Source of the DNA: Pseudomonas sp. St316
Lineage (GTDB): Bacteria > Pseudomonadota > Gammaproteobacteria > Pseudomonadales > Pseudomonadaceae
Direction: 5' to 3'
Length of the DNA: 64,000 bases
Assembly (NCBI RefSeq): GCF_018325905.1
Contig: NZ_AP021901.1
Coordinates: 2,356,001-2,420,000, forward strand
Part shown: piece after piece, positions 1-7,629 of the stretch
Layout: each line of letters opens with the position of its first letter
Numbering within the stretch: position 1 is the stretch's first letter
Position numbers and translations under genes: made by a program
The notes under the pieces: generated by a model
The model's database searches: none
What the model was told of the DNA's origin: nothing
The model's input: the letters and a program-made list of their open reading frames with translations, nothing else

Positions 1-131
1 ATCGTGACATGGCAAATCAGGGATTGGGGGGCATCGACAGTGGAAGGTGTATGGAACCCTGCATAGCGTTCTGCCGTGCGATGTATTCGCGTCGAAGCTG
101 ATGAAGCAACGCGCCCGAGGACAATTAATCA

Positions 132-332
132 ATGCCCAAGAAACTTCAGGAAAGCAAAGCAGCGACGGCTGCTGACATTGAGCGTTCCATCCAGGCACTG
201 AACAAAATGGCTGAGCGCCTTTGGGGCGATGGTCGGGAGGCTGAGGCGAAAGCCCTGCTCGATGCCTTGGATGCTTTAAACAGGGCGCTCGACAGGATCA
301 GGATTGGGGAGAGTCGCAGGGTTCTTCATTGA
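132..332 (+). CDS. small hypothetical protein (66 aa)
   Basis: The product is a small soluble protein rich in Ala, Leu, Arg and Glu. It is predicted to be almost wholly alpha-helical, with an amphipathic stretch around residues 15-55 (IERSIQALNKMAERLW, then a run of Ala/Leu/Asp). A GAGGA at 116-120 lies about 11 bases before the ATG. It has no signal peptide or membrane segment. I do not recognise the family. The 131 bases before it show an open frame from base 1 to a TAG near base 66, which could be the tail of a gene cut by the window edge, but that cannot be supported further. Confidence 0.5.
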   Translation: MPKKLQESKAATAADIERSIQALNKMAERLWGDGREAEAKALLDALDALNRALDRIRIGESRRVLH

Positions 333-355
333 GGCGTGAGGATACATGGGCACAC

Positions 356-398
356 CCACGATATAAAACGGGCCGATTACAAGGGGCCAAAATCGTGG
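356..398. repeat. copy 1 of a small dispersed palindromic repeat
   Basis: Arms CCACGAT (356-362) and ATCGTGG (392-398) enclose a 29-base loop containing GATTACA. The loop, the right arm and the bases after it (ending CTTGTCCC) match the copy at 787-831 and, in its 3' half, the copy at 5613-5641. It lies between two small genes, just past the stop of the first. Confidence 0.6.
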
Positions 399-428
399 TC
401 TTGTCCCTGGTTTCACTCGGCTACGGAT

Positions 429-643
429 TTAGAACTGGTGCAGCGCCACCATGATCGCAATCACCACAGCAGCAATTCCTAATCCCATCGTCCAGTTCGA
501 CTCGGGCGTATCCTTGAACCACATACCTTTACCTTTACTCGGGTAGCGACCCCAACTGATGAGCTTGACTATCGGCCAACCGATTGGATAAAAATTGCCC
601 GCACCACAGGTTCGAGAACGAATTCCAATAATGAGTCCAGCAT
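429..643 (-). CDS. small membrane protein, frameshifted by a one-base gap in a homopolymer
   Basis: The ATG at 643 has a GGAG Shine-Dalgarno sequence, but the frame closes after 24 codons. Adding one base to the A5 run at 590-594 (T5 on the coding strand) joins MLDSLLEFVLEPVVRAIF to YPIGWPIVKLISWGRYPSK and gives a smooth 71-residue protein. That protein has an amphipathic N-terminus, a conserved-looking GRYPSKGKG segment and a C-terminal transmembrane helix (about residues 52-69). Its function is unknown. Four other genes in the window show the same kind of lesion, so a sequencing error is more likely than decay. A longer unshifted frame from 686 exists but has no ribosome site and a poor N-terminus. 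Confidence 0.6.
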
Positions 644-786
644 CGTAGCTCCACCTCGCGATCCTCGGTAAGCGTACCGCAAGCACGCCTTGCGTAGTTA
701 AACGGATGCCGACTTATGAAACTGCAACTCCGCAATTTCAGTCGTCCACTGCGCCGGTAGACGAGTCAGGGGCAAACAGAGACAGA

Positions 787-831
787 CCACGATGGTGAGA
801 CGGGTTGATTACAGGTGAGCTCAAATCGTGG
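787..831. repeat. copy 2 of a small dispersed palindromic repeat
   Basis: Arms CCACGAT (787-793) and ATCGTGG (825-831) enclose a 31-base loop with GATTACAGGTGAGCTCAA. It is followed by CCTGTTCCC, as copy 1 is followed by TCTTGTCCC. The surrounding 644-925 interval has no convincing gene. Confidence 0.6.
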
Positions 832-925
832 CCTGTTCCCGATTCAATCCCCGGTTCTAATCCTGCCGCACACGTGTACGCCCATTTGAATGTCCAGAGT
901 GCTTGGCCTGATGCCCATGGGACGT

Positions 926-1141
926 TCAGTGGGTATCGCGATTGCGCAGCAGCCACTCATCGACGGCTTCTCCGAGCGTTTTAGGTACGCCATTACGTAT
1001 CCAGGCCATAAAGCCTCTATCAAACTTAAAGTTCGCGCCGCAGTGCTCCACCATGAATCTGCGGACGTTTTGGGTGTTTCGGTAATTCTTGCAAACTGTC
1101 GTATTTCTTGTGAGCTGATCACTGTGCCAATTAAAACTCAT
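926..1141 (-). CDS. DUF6434 domain protein
   Basis: This 71-residue protein consists of one small domain that I recognise as DUF6434, found alone or after SAP-like domains in many bacteria. Visible family features are the start FNWHSDQLTRNT, the block YRNTQNVRRFM, the FKFDRGFMAWIRNG core and the ending KTLGEAVDEWLLR. The function of the family is not known. The ATG at 1141 has GGAG eight bases upstream, while an in-frame ATG at 1219 lacks a ribosome site and would add a Cys/His-rich tail unlike the family. The gene stands alone. The gene downstream of its start, also on the minus strand, is an AraC regulator. Confidence 0.75.
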   Translation of the reverse strand: MSFNWHSDQLTRNTTVCKNYRNTQNVRRFMVEHCGANFKFDRGFMAWIRNGVPKTLGEAVDEWLLRNRDTH

Positions 1142-1170
1142 GGTGTGGGCTCCATGCTTAGTGGTCTCAT

Positions 1171-2028
1171 TTATACATTGATGGCATGGGATGCCCGGTG
1201 TCTTGCAAGCGGTATCCACACTTCCACATAACCCTTCCCTCGGGCGGGTTCGAAATCAGGACTGTACTCTTCGAACTCAGGCGCGTCGGCAAGCTCATAT
1301 TCGGATTCAGGCAGCCAGTGATTGAAAATGGTGAAGAAAGTCTGATGGATCGTCGAGATGTGGCCTTGGTGCCGAAACACGACATAGTTTTGCTGCGGCA
1401 CCCTGAAGTACCGAAAAGCCGGAGGAAGACCTTTTACGCAGGACACCTCGGTGCCGGCAATGTACTCAAAACTACCATCCGGTTCAGGATTACAGCACAG
1501 GCCATAGCTCCCGTTGTTTACCTGATTGGGTACCTGTCCCAGGTAGGGAGAGAACGCTTGCCACAAGCCGACGATGCCTTCGTTCTTCTCAAAGGTAAAA
1601 CGATTCCCCAGACCGGCGATGAAAAACTCTGCTCTAGTTTCAAAGCGAGGTTCAGAGAGTGTTATGAGCTTCCTTTCTTTCATACGTAAAGGTTCCACCA
1701 GCGAGAGATGTTCATCTTCGTGCCCACGCACCTGCTTTGGAGTGAACCCAAACAGATCACAGAAGGCGCGTGTAAAGGCTTCATGGGAGCCGTAGCCAGC
1801 ATCCAGCGCTACTTGCAGGATATCCGGCGCACCTCGACGCAAGGTCAATGCCGCTTGGCTCAAACGCCGTGCGCGGATGTAACGCATCACCGACCAGCCC
1901 GTCGACAGCGCAAACAAACGGGCCAAGGCAAAGGGAGACATGTTGCAATGGCGCGCGACACGTCCCAGATCGAGATGGGATCCCAGCTCCAGCTCGATAT
2001 ACCACAGGGCCCTTTCGATACTCAGCAT
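1171..2028 (-). CDS. AraC-family regulator with GyrI-like effector-binding domain
   Basis: The product is a 285-residue transcriptional regulator. Residues about 1-105 form two AraC helix-turn-helix motifs (LGRVARHCNMSPFALARLF, then ILQVALDAGYGSHEAFTRAF and FGFTPKQVR). Residues about 115-285 form a GyrI/Rob-like effector-binding domain ending in VEVWIPL, the typical end of that fold. This DNA-binding-first arrangement is that of Rob and its relatives, which usually sense small hydrophobic or cationic compounds. The ATG at 2028 has GGAG seven bases upstream and gives a good N-terminus (LSIERALWYIELEL), whereas the ATG at 2064 has no such site. The target is not evident, since neither flanking gene is a transporter. 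The 283 bases upstream hold only a weak GCGGTTT/AAACCGC inverted repeat (2094-2127). Confidence 0.88.
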   Translation of the reverse strand: MLSIERALWYIELELGSHLDLGRVARHCNMSPFALARLFALSTGWSVMRYIRARRLSQAALTLRRGAPDILQVALDAGYGSHEAFTRAFCDLFGFTPKQVRGHEDEHLSLVEPLRMKERKLITLSEPRFETRAEFFIAGLGNRFTFEKNEGIVGLWQAFSPYLGQVPNQVNNGSYGLCCNPEPDGSFEYIAGTEVSCVKGLPPAFRYFRVPQQNYVVFRHQGHISTIHQTFFTIFNHWLPESEYELADAPEFEEYSPDFEPARGKGYVEVWIPLARHRASHAINV

Positions 2029-2311
2029 GACGAATCTCCATGAATGCTGAAGCAACGTTATCAAATGGATGGGGCTAGGATTTGATCGTTCTTGCGGTTT
2101 GTGCTTTAGACTCCTTTTTGAAACCGCCGGTTACCGCATCCGCACCGTGACCCCAGTCCTGGAAAATTAGTCGCCAAATCACTTGGTTAATGGCAAATTG
2201 ACGCTATTGGGTTTTGTGAGGTTTGAGGTGGGCGGTCTTTTTTACTGAAAAAATGTGGATTGCTTTCTGTTTTGGTGCTCGCGTTAAATGAAATCAAAGG
2301 ATGGAAAAATA

Positions 2312-3481
2312 ATGAAGTTTTCTTTGTTGGGTGGTATCTGGCTTCTATCATTTAGCGTGTTTTTTGCCGGGTGTGCATCTTCAGTTTCGTATCCGACTCC
2401 AACTTCCAGTTCTGAGCCGTTACCTTATCCCATGCCGGAATATACTGAAGCGGCACAGAGGGCTGAAATTTTTGCGCCAGTGAAGGTCAGCTATGCAACA
2501 AATAGAAAGAAAGCGCCGGATGGCAGTCTATTGCCTGAGTTGAATGTGTCCGGTGACCCCCTGTCTTACGGTCAGGAGACCGTTTTGATTCCTTCTAAAA
2601 GGGAGGTGGGGAGTTTTAAAGATTCACATGACTCCGCATTTAAAATATTAATGAAGTTTGGGCTCGTGGAAGAGCAGGATGACCCCATCATTACCTTGCT
2701 GAATGCTAAGTCAATAACGTTGTCAGAGGCTGACTTTTTTAAGCAGTTCAAGTCAGCGAAAGATCTTAAAAGCGGTGATGTGTTGCTTTTCGTACATGGC
2801 TTTAATGTGAAATTTGAAGACGCTGTGAAGCGTGCAGCTCAAGTTTCTTATGATATTAATCCTGATTTGCAACCGGTGGTGTTCAGCTGGCCTTCTATTG
2901 GGGATCCGTTAAAGTACAATCGCGATTTTGGTAGGGCGTTGGACTCCGTTGATGACTTCGAAAAGTTCATGTTAAAGCTGATGGCCTCTACGCAGGGAAA
3001 GAGAATTCATATCCTGGCGCATAGCATGGGGTCAAAAGTTGTCATTCCTGCACTGGCTAAGCTCTATACTACTCATTCAAAACTACTGGATAAGAAGCTG
3101 GGTAATATTATACTGGCTGCGCCTGATTTTCCCAGGGAGACGTTTATCTCGAAGTATAAGGCCGCGTTCAGTAAATTTGGTCGCGCAACCATTTATATGT
3201 CGTCGGAAGATAAGGCGCTCAAGTTATCCTCTGGCACCTATCTTGCCGATCGGGAAATGCTTGGCTTTAGTGGCTCTGAAGGTTTTTTCTCTCCCGGAAT
3301 AGACTCTGTTGATATCACTCGTGCGGGGGGTGTTGATGATCTGCTTGGGCATTCAAAGTATGGTAGTTCGGCGCGTGTGCTAGTGGATATGCATGATATG
3401 ATCGTCAGCAATTTGAGGGCCAACAAAAGAAAAGGATTTATCGTCGAACCCCCTTATAAGTATTTTTTTCTACAGCCGTAG
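2312..3481 (+). CDS. DUF900 alpha/beta hydrolase lipoprotein
   Basis: The product (389 aa) has a lipoprotein signal (MKFSLLGG..., lipobox FAGC, Cys about residue 21), so it is probably membrane-anchored. The mature part is an alpha/beta hydrolase of the DUF900 type: VSYATNRKKAPDG near the start, the oxyanion block LLFVHGFNVKFEDA, PVVFSWPS, and the nucleophile elbow ILAHSMGSKVV with Ser in GHSMG form (here AHSMG). The later AAPDFPRETF supplies a likely acidic residue. The substrate is unknown. The ATG at 2312 is preferred because AAAGGA precedes it; an ATG at 2288 is also open. Codon use and base composition are clearly more AT-rich than in the neighbours, which suggests recent acquisition. 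No partner gene is adjacent. Confidence 0.8.
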   Translation: MKFSLLGGIWLLSFSVFFAGCASSVSYPTPTSSSEPLPYPMPEYTEAAQRAEIFAPVKVSYATNRKKAPDGSLLPELNVSGDPLSYGQETVLIPSKREVGSFKDSHDSAFKILMKFGLVEEQDDPIITLLNAKSITLSEADFFKQFKSAKDLKSGDVLLFVHGFNVKFEDAVKRAAQVSYDINPDLQPVVFSWPSIGDPLKYNRDFGRALDSVDDFEKFMLKLMASTQGKRIHILAHSMGSKVVIPALAKLYTTHSKLLDKKLGNIILAAPDFPRETFISKYKAAFSKFGRATIYMSSEDKALKLSSGTYLADREMLGFSGSEGFFSPGIDSVDITRAGGVDDLLGHSKYGSSARVLVDMHDMIVSNLRANKRKGFIVEPPYKYFFLQP

Positions 3482-3626
3482 TGCTTTTGGGTCCTGGAAA
3501 GTCTGGGTAGACGACATTGATGATAAATTCAAATGTCTGGACTCGCAGAGTCTAAACAGTGCACTGGCTAACGACGCACCCAAGGCTGCAAGTGTCCCGA
3601 TTCGTCGGGACGTCGACAGAACCCTT

Positions 3627-4511
3627 TCAGCCAAGACGCTGTCCCAGCAACCACTCGCTAAAACACCGTACCAGCGCCTGCCGCTCCCGCCCCGGCACAC
3701 ACACCACCGTATACCGCGCACCCGCCAAGCGAATCTCAGGGCGATACTCAACCAGCTCCCCACGCCCGACAACCTCAGCAACCAGCACATTGCTGGCGAG
3801 CACCAGCCCGTGCCCGGCAACCGCTGCCTGCAGTGCATGCTGCTCCTCGTCATAACGCCGGAATCGCGCGCTATCGAGCCAGCCCAGAGTGCCGGCCTTG
3901 GCGCACCAGGCAGGCCAGTCAATCGCGACGCTCGCGCTACTCAGCCACGGCACGTCGATCAGTTCGATGGGCGAGCCTACTGCGGGCGGTTGCCAATCGG
4001 GACGGCAATAAACGCCAAAGTACTCGTCCAGCAAAGGCTGTTCGAACAGCAGTGGGTCAGGCGTGAACAGGGCGCGGATCGCCAGGTCGATGCTGGCGTC
4101 TCGCTGCAGGTCGACCACGTCGTTGCTGGTATGCAGCCTGACGCCGATCTCCGGGTACAACCGATGAAAGTCCCCGAGCCGAGGTATCAACCACAGGCTG
4201 GCGAACGCCGGCGTAGTACTCACCACCAGCGACTGCGCAGCACAAGGCGGCGACAACACCTGCAGGCCGTGCTGGATATCAAGCAGGGCACGGTGCATGA
4301 AAGGGTGAAGGCGCTCGCCGTCGGCGCTCAGGCGCACGTTTTGGCTGGAGCGTTCGAACAGAAGCACGCCAAGGAAGGCTTCAAGGCTTTTGACTTGATG
4401 GGAGATGGCCGCCGGGCTGATGTTCAGTTCCTGGGCTGCCGCTTTGAAGCTGCCCAGTCGTGCGGCGGACTCGAAGCCGCGCAGGGCGGTGAGGGGCAGT
4501 TTAGCGAACAT
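3627..4511 (-). CDS. LysR-family regulator next to a PACE exporter
   Basis: This is a 294-residue LysR-type regulator. Residues 1-65 form the winged helix-turn-helix (LTALRGFESAARLGSFKAAA, ISPAAISHQVKSLE) and residues about 90-294 the periplasmic-binding-protein-like co-inducer domain. The N-terminal pattern is that of the GcvA-like branch. It is transcribed divergently from the PACE-family exporter at 4618, with about 106 bases between the starts. Palindromic TTGAGC/GCTCAA motifs in that gap are candidate binding sites. PACE genes beside a divergent LysR gene are a recurring arrangement, so control of the exporter is a reasonable inference. The inducer is unknown. Confidence 0.88.
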   Translation of the reverse strand: MFAKLPLTALRGFESAARLGSFKAAAQELNISPAAISHQVKSLEAFLGVLLFERSSQNVRLSADGERLHPFMHRALLDIQHGLQVLSPPCAAQSLVVSTTPAFASLWLIPRLGDFHRLYPEIGVRLHTSNDVVDLQRDASIDLAIRALFTPDPLLFEQPLLDEYFGVYCRPDWQPPAVGSPIELIDVPWLSSASVAIDWPAWCAKAGTLGWLDSARFRRYDEEQHALQAAVAGHGLVLASNVLVAEVVGRGELVEYRPEIRLAGARYTVVCVPGRERQALVRCFSEWLLGQRLG

Positions 4512-4531
4512 GGGCGGGTAGGTTACTCAGG

Positions 4532-4574
4532 TTGAGCGTGGCTCAATTTAGCTCAATTGTGCGCGCTCGCTCAA
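4532..4574. promoter_or_regulatory. candidate LysR operator between regulator and PACE gene
   Basis: TTGAGC (4532-4537) and GCTCAA (4541-4546) form a perfect inverted repeat with a 3-base spacer. GCTCAA recurs at 4551-4556 and again at 4569-4574. The cluster sits in the divergent promoter region, where LysR proteins usually bind an activation and a recognition site. Confidence 0.5.
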
Positions 4575-4617
4575 CTTGCCAGGCTGTGGTCTGCGATACC
4601 AACCCAGGAGCACAGCG

Positions 4618-5067
4618 ATGCAAGGCACGCCCCGTAAAATCCTTCAGGCCATCCTCTACGAAGCTGGCGGTGTGCTGTTCGTGGCACCGGCGCTGGCGCT
4701 GACCTACGGCCAGGGTATGGGCTATTCAACCCTACTGTCGCTGGTGATTTCTGCTGTCGCGCTGGCCTGGAACATGCTTTTCAACGGCCTGTTCGAGTGG
4801 TGGGAGCGCCGCCAACCCAGTCGCCATCGCAACTGGCAGCGACGACTGCTCCATTCCCTGGGATTTGAAGGCGGCTTGACGCTGATTCTTACCCCTGTGA
4901 TCGGGGCGTGGTTGGGCATCAGCCTCTGGCTGGCGCTGGTGACTAACCTGGGGCTGTTTGTGTTTTTCTTTTTTTACGCGCTGGTTTTTCAATGGGTGTT
5001 TGATCGGGTGTTTGATGTTCCGCTTTCGGCGCAGGCCGATCAGGGTTCTGTATCCAACGCCCGTTGA
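4618..5067 (+). CDS. PACE-family multidrug/biocide efflux protein
   Basis: This inner-membrane protein (149 aa, the usual PACE length) has four predicted helices, arranged as two tandem bacterial transmembrane pairs. The motif RKILQAILYEAGGVLFVAP carries the conserved membrane Glu of helix 1 that AceI uses for proton coupling. WNMLFNGLFEWWERR ends the first pair, and RLLHSLGFEGGLTL begins the second with a second conserved Glu. Characterised relatives export chlorhexidine, acriflavine or short polyamines, but the substrate here is not known. The ATG at 4618 has AGGAG eight bases upstream, while an upstream ATG at 4576 would add an unlike extension. It is divergent from the LysR gene. Confidence 0.88.
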   Translation: MQGTPRKILQAILYEAGGVLFVAPALALTYGQGMGYSTLLSLVISAVALAWNMLFNGLFEWWERRQPSRHRNWQRRLLHSLGFEGGLTLILTPVIGAWLGISLWLALVTNLGLFVFFFFYALVFQWVFDRVFDVPLSAQADQGSVSNAR

Positions 5068-5183
5068 ATCAGTTGCATGAATCAGGCGTCTACTCATTGG
5101 TTCGAGCCTGTTTGATCTTGCGTGAATAAATGATGCTGGTATGGTGGCGCCTCGTTTAAATCAGCATTCCAGAGGGATCTCTT

Positions 5184-5552
5184 ATGCACTCATTTTTCGC
5201 CAAGACTTTTGGCGGTCTTACGACCAGTTACTACATCCGCCAGTTTCTTTTTGGGTTGGTGTTTACAGTGATGATCATCGCCCTGGCGGCTAACAGCCCC
5301 GCAGGAATCGGTGCGAAGCCTGGGTTGATCGTGTTGGCGATCATCAACACATTGCTTTATCCGTACTCTCGGTTCGTCTACGAAAGCGTTGTCGGCTACA
5401 TCATGGGCAACAATGTTTTTTTCGTGAATGCGCTGTTCATGCTGATGGTGAAGGCTTTCACCATGGCCATGTGCTGGTCGTTCGCGATTTTCGTAGCGCC
5501 GGTGGGGTTGGCGTATCTGTTCTGGCGCAATAGCCGTTCGGTCGTTGAATAG
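5184..5552 (+). CDS. small integral membrane protein
   Basis: This 122-residue protein has three or four predicted membrane helices (about residues 20-38, 45-62, 72-92 and 95-113). The N-terminus MHSFFAKTFGGLTTSYYIRQ is amphipathic and likely cytosolic. I do not recognise a named family. The AGAGGGATCTCTT before the ATG supplies the ribosome site. It appears monocistronic. The next 217 bases hold a copy of the palindromic repeat seen at 356 and 787 and no gene. Confidence 0.7.
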   Translation: MHSFFAKTFGGLTTSYYIRQFLFGLVFTVMIIALAANSPAGIGAKPGLIVLAIINTLLYPYSRFVYESVVGYIMGNNVFFVNALFMLMVKAFTMAMCWSFAIFVAPVGLAYLFWRNSRSVVE

Positions 5553-5612
5553 ATCAATAGCTCAACGCGTTTGCAATTGAAAATTGGCGTGAACAGGGCA
5601 AACCTGAACAGA

Positions 5613-5641
5613 CCACGATTATAGGTCAACTTTAATTGTGG
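5613..5641. repeat. copy 3 of the small palindromic repeat, shorter form
   Basis: CCACGAT (5613-5619) and ATTGTGG (5635-5641) flank a short loop. The segment GATTATAGGTCAACTTTAAT aligns base for base with GATTACAGGTGAGCTCAAAT of copy 2, and ACAGACCACGAT upstream also matches copy 2. About 16 bases of the central loop are missing. Confidence 0.55.
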
Positions 5642-5769
5642 TTTTTGCGCATTTCCCTCTGGATGGTCTGTTCGAGTGGTAGGAACGCAAACAGCGCGAC
5701 CGAAGGCCGCAGCTCTCCCAGATAGTGGCGATTAAATGGCATGATTAGCGCTCACCTAAGGAGCGACGC

Positions 5770-6441
5770 ATGCAATTTTTACAAAAGGAAAAACGCCATT
5801 ATCTGACTGACGAGTTCATCGGCACGGAGCAGGGGTGTGGCATATTCATACCGGCCAACAAAGCGCTCTACAGTTTCGTGCAAGAAAATCCCAGCCACAC
5901 CGATCACGCGCAGGTGGCTTCAAAGGCGCTGATCATTGGTCGCAGTCTGGCGGCATCGGTCGAGCGTCGTACCAAGGATGAGGAGGATGGCTATGAGGGC
6001 TCCACAGGAGGCTTCTATTCGCGGTTGGCTAAATCTATTTGCAGCTCAGATGTAGGTTTGGAAGCGTCCCTTCTTCCAGTCGGGGAAAGGCTTACCGGAT
6101 CTGTCTGTACCGCCGTGGATAAGGTGCATTCCCGGCTCTGCGAGGCCATCAGTGCCGTCACTAACAAGGACGCGAGTAGCTTCGCTTCGAAGTACCTGCA
6201 CTTCCACTATCCGACTTTGTTTCCAATGGTTGATTCGCGAGCCAGGGAAGCGCTGAAGTGGATTGCGGATGAGGAGGGGCTGGTTTTTGCTCCGACCACG
6301 GCGGGCATGTCAAAAAACTACGCGACCTACGTAGATTTCTACATACGCGTTCGTAGTCTGTTTGAAGAAGAACTTGGCCGGGAAATCAGCCTTAGGCAGA
6401 TGGATAATATTTTGCTTAATCGCTACGACAATTGGGTTTAG
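5770..6441 (+). CDS. hypothetical protein, HhH/glycosylase-like look
   Basis: The product is a soluble 223-residue protein with AAGGAG six bases before the ATG. It has no signal peptide. The segment at about residues 135-160 (SSFASKYLHFHYPTLFPMVDSRAREAL) and the ending RQMDNILLNRYDNW resemble a family of small helical proteins with an FxSKxLHFHxP...DSR motif. I have seen that pattern in defence- or plasmid-linked hypothetical proteins but cannot name it with certainty. The pattern of a helical core and a conserved DSR recalls helix-hairpin-helix glycosylase folds, but that is only a guess. It overlaps no gene and is followed eight bases later by a lipoprotein gene, so the two may be co-transcribed. 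Confidence 0.7.
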   Translation: MQFLQKEKRHYLTDEFIGTEQGCGIFIPANKALYSFVQENPSHTDHAQVASKALIIGRSLAASVERRTKDEEDGYEGSTGGFYSRLAKSICSSDVGLEASLLPVGERLTGSVCTAVDKVHSRLCEAISAVTNKDASSFASKYLHFHYPTLFPMVDSRAREALKWIADEEGLVFAPTTAGMSKNYATYVDFYIRVRSLFEEELGREISLRQMDNILLNRYDNWV

Positions 6442-6449
6442 GGGACCGT

Positions 6450-7043
6450 ATGAAATGGACTGTGATCGTTGCGATCGCAATCGCGATTCTGAGCGGGTGC
6501 ACGACGGCGCCCGCCTGGAAGATATCCAGTGACAGTGATGTAGTCCCCAAAAGAACCAGTTTGATCGTCACGACTGGAAATTACACAGCGGGTAACTCGC
6601 TTCTTAATACGTTGAACGTATTTCCAGTTGTACGTAAAGAGGGCGAGGAGATCTACGTCGGACTGATGTCCAATGGAGATGTTCGGATTCCGATCGTAAC
6701 GGCTCAAATATGGATTGATCAGAACGAGGTATGGACAATCTCGTCTCAGGAGACCCCCATGATCTTGGCGAAGCCATCTGTGGAATATATGTTGGGGCTA
6801 CGTCCGGAGCTCACAAGGCAAGCCCAGGCGCAGGGTTTGAATATTCATAAAATATTGGGCGGTTACGCAGTGACTGGAGGGGACAAAGCCAAGGCGATTC
6901 TTAAACAGATGCTCAGGGGCAGCGTTTTAAGATTCAGGACGATTGGTATCGATAAAAGCGTGTCTGCGACCCAGGAAGTCGTCTTGGACGAGACGTTTTC
7001 TCAATCGCTCGGATGGAGTGGGATTGATCAGAAGAGTTTATAA
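6450..7043 (+). CDS. putative lipoprotein
   Basis: This 197-residue protein has a clear lipoprotein signal (MKWTVIVAIAIAILSGC, lipobox LSGC, Cys 17). The mature part is mixed alpha/beta with no recognised domain. The ATG at 6450 is preferred because AGGGGA lies just upstream and because the alternative at 6432 overlaps the previous gene and spoils the signal peptide. It sits eight bases after the preceding gene and probably forms a two-gene unit with it. Its function is unknown. Confidence 0.72.
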   Translation: MKWTVIVAIAIAILSGCTTAPAWKISSDSDVVPKRTSLIVTTGNYTAGNSLLNTLNVFPVVRKEGEEIYVGLMSNGDVRIPIVTAQIWIDQNEVWTISSQETPMILAKPSVEYMLGLRPELTRQAQAQGLNIHKILGGYAVTGGDKAKAILKQMLRGSVLRFRTIGIDKSVSATQEVVLDETFSQSLGWSGIDQKSL

Positions 7044-7076
7044 ACCTCTGCATTGCGTCTGGCGTGGGTTGTATCT

Positions 7077-7171
7077 AGCGTCAGCACTAGCGGTCCCGAT
7101 GGTGATTAACCGATTCCAATCGAATGCGTAGACCGAGAGGGGATGGATTCTAGTGCTGTGCTGACGCTTTC
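7077..7171. repeat. long inverted repeat in a gene-free stretch
   Basis: The region 7044-7485 has no convincing gene. Within it, AGCGTCAGCACTAG (about 7077-7090) and CTAGTGCT-GTGCT-GACGCT (7150-7168) are inverted copies with a 5-base slip, separated by about 59 bases. The structure could be a transcript hairpin or the remnant of a small mobile element. No transposase fragment is visible. Confidence 0.4.
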
Positions 7172-7485
7172 CTGAAAGGGAGGGCGGTTTTGCTTGGATC
7201 AGTTGAGACTGCCTGGGAAATAAATCCCCCCTTGTTTCAGTGCTTGATTCGTCCTGGGTGTTCACCACCGCTCCTTGAAGGGGCTGGATCGACCGTTATG
7301 AAACCACACATTGGCCCGCCGGGCAGGGGGTCATGGGGCTTCGACTCGTCTAGACCGGGGCTTTATGCCGGGCTAAGGGTTGCCACACAGGTTGTTGGCG
7401 ACTACCCTGAAAATGTTTGGATTGTTACTAGAAGTTTCAATCGTGGCGATTTTCGATCAACCCACTTAAGGATGAGGTGAATACA

Positions 7486-7629
7486 ATGTTTTCTCATGAA
7501 GGTACTGCAATAGAGGTGTTGCTCTTCATCTTTGGCTTTGCCGGCTTTGCCCTGGCACTGTGGTTTGTTCATGCCTATTTTGAGCGAAAGACTAAGAATG
7601 GTGTAAAAAAACAACATTCTGGTCGTTAA
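7486..7629 (+). CDS. very small single-span membrane protein (47 aa)
   Basis: ATG TTT TCT CAT at 7486 opens a 47-codon frame ending TAA at 7627-7629. GAGG lies about eight bases upstream. Residues 9-32 (IEVLLFIFGFAGFALALWFV) form one transmembrane helix, followed by a basic tail (FERKTKNGVKKQHSGR), so the C-terminus is probably cytosolic. I do not recognise the family. The AT-leaning codon use resembles the preceding lipoprotein genes. Confidence 0.55.
   Translation: MFSHEGTAIEVLLFIFGFAGFALALWFVHAYFERKTKNGVKKQHSGR

Noticed and set aside
1..131. The tail of a gene entering from the left edge
   Set aside because: Frame 1 is open for about 21 codons to a TAG, too short to support a call.
738..956. 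A 72-codon frame on the minus strand
   Set aside because: It runs through repeat copy 2 and part of the DUF6434 gene, with no ribosome site and atypical composition.
7044..7485. A degraded transposase in the gene-free stretch
   Set aside because: Only an inverted repeat is visible. No frame shows transposase motifs.
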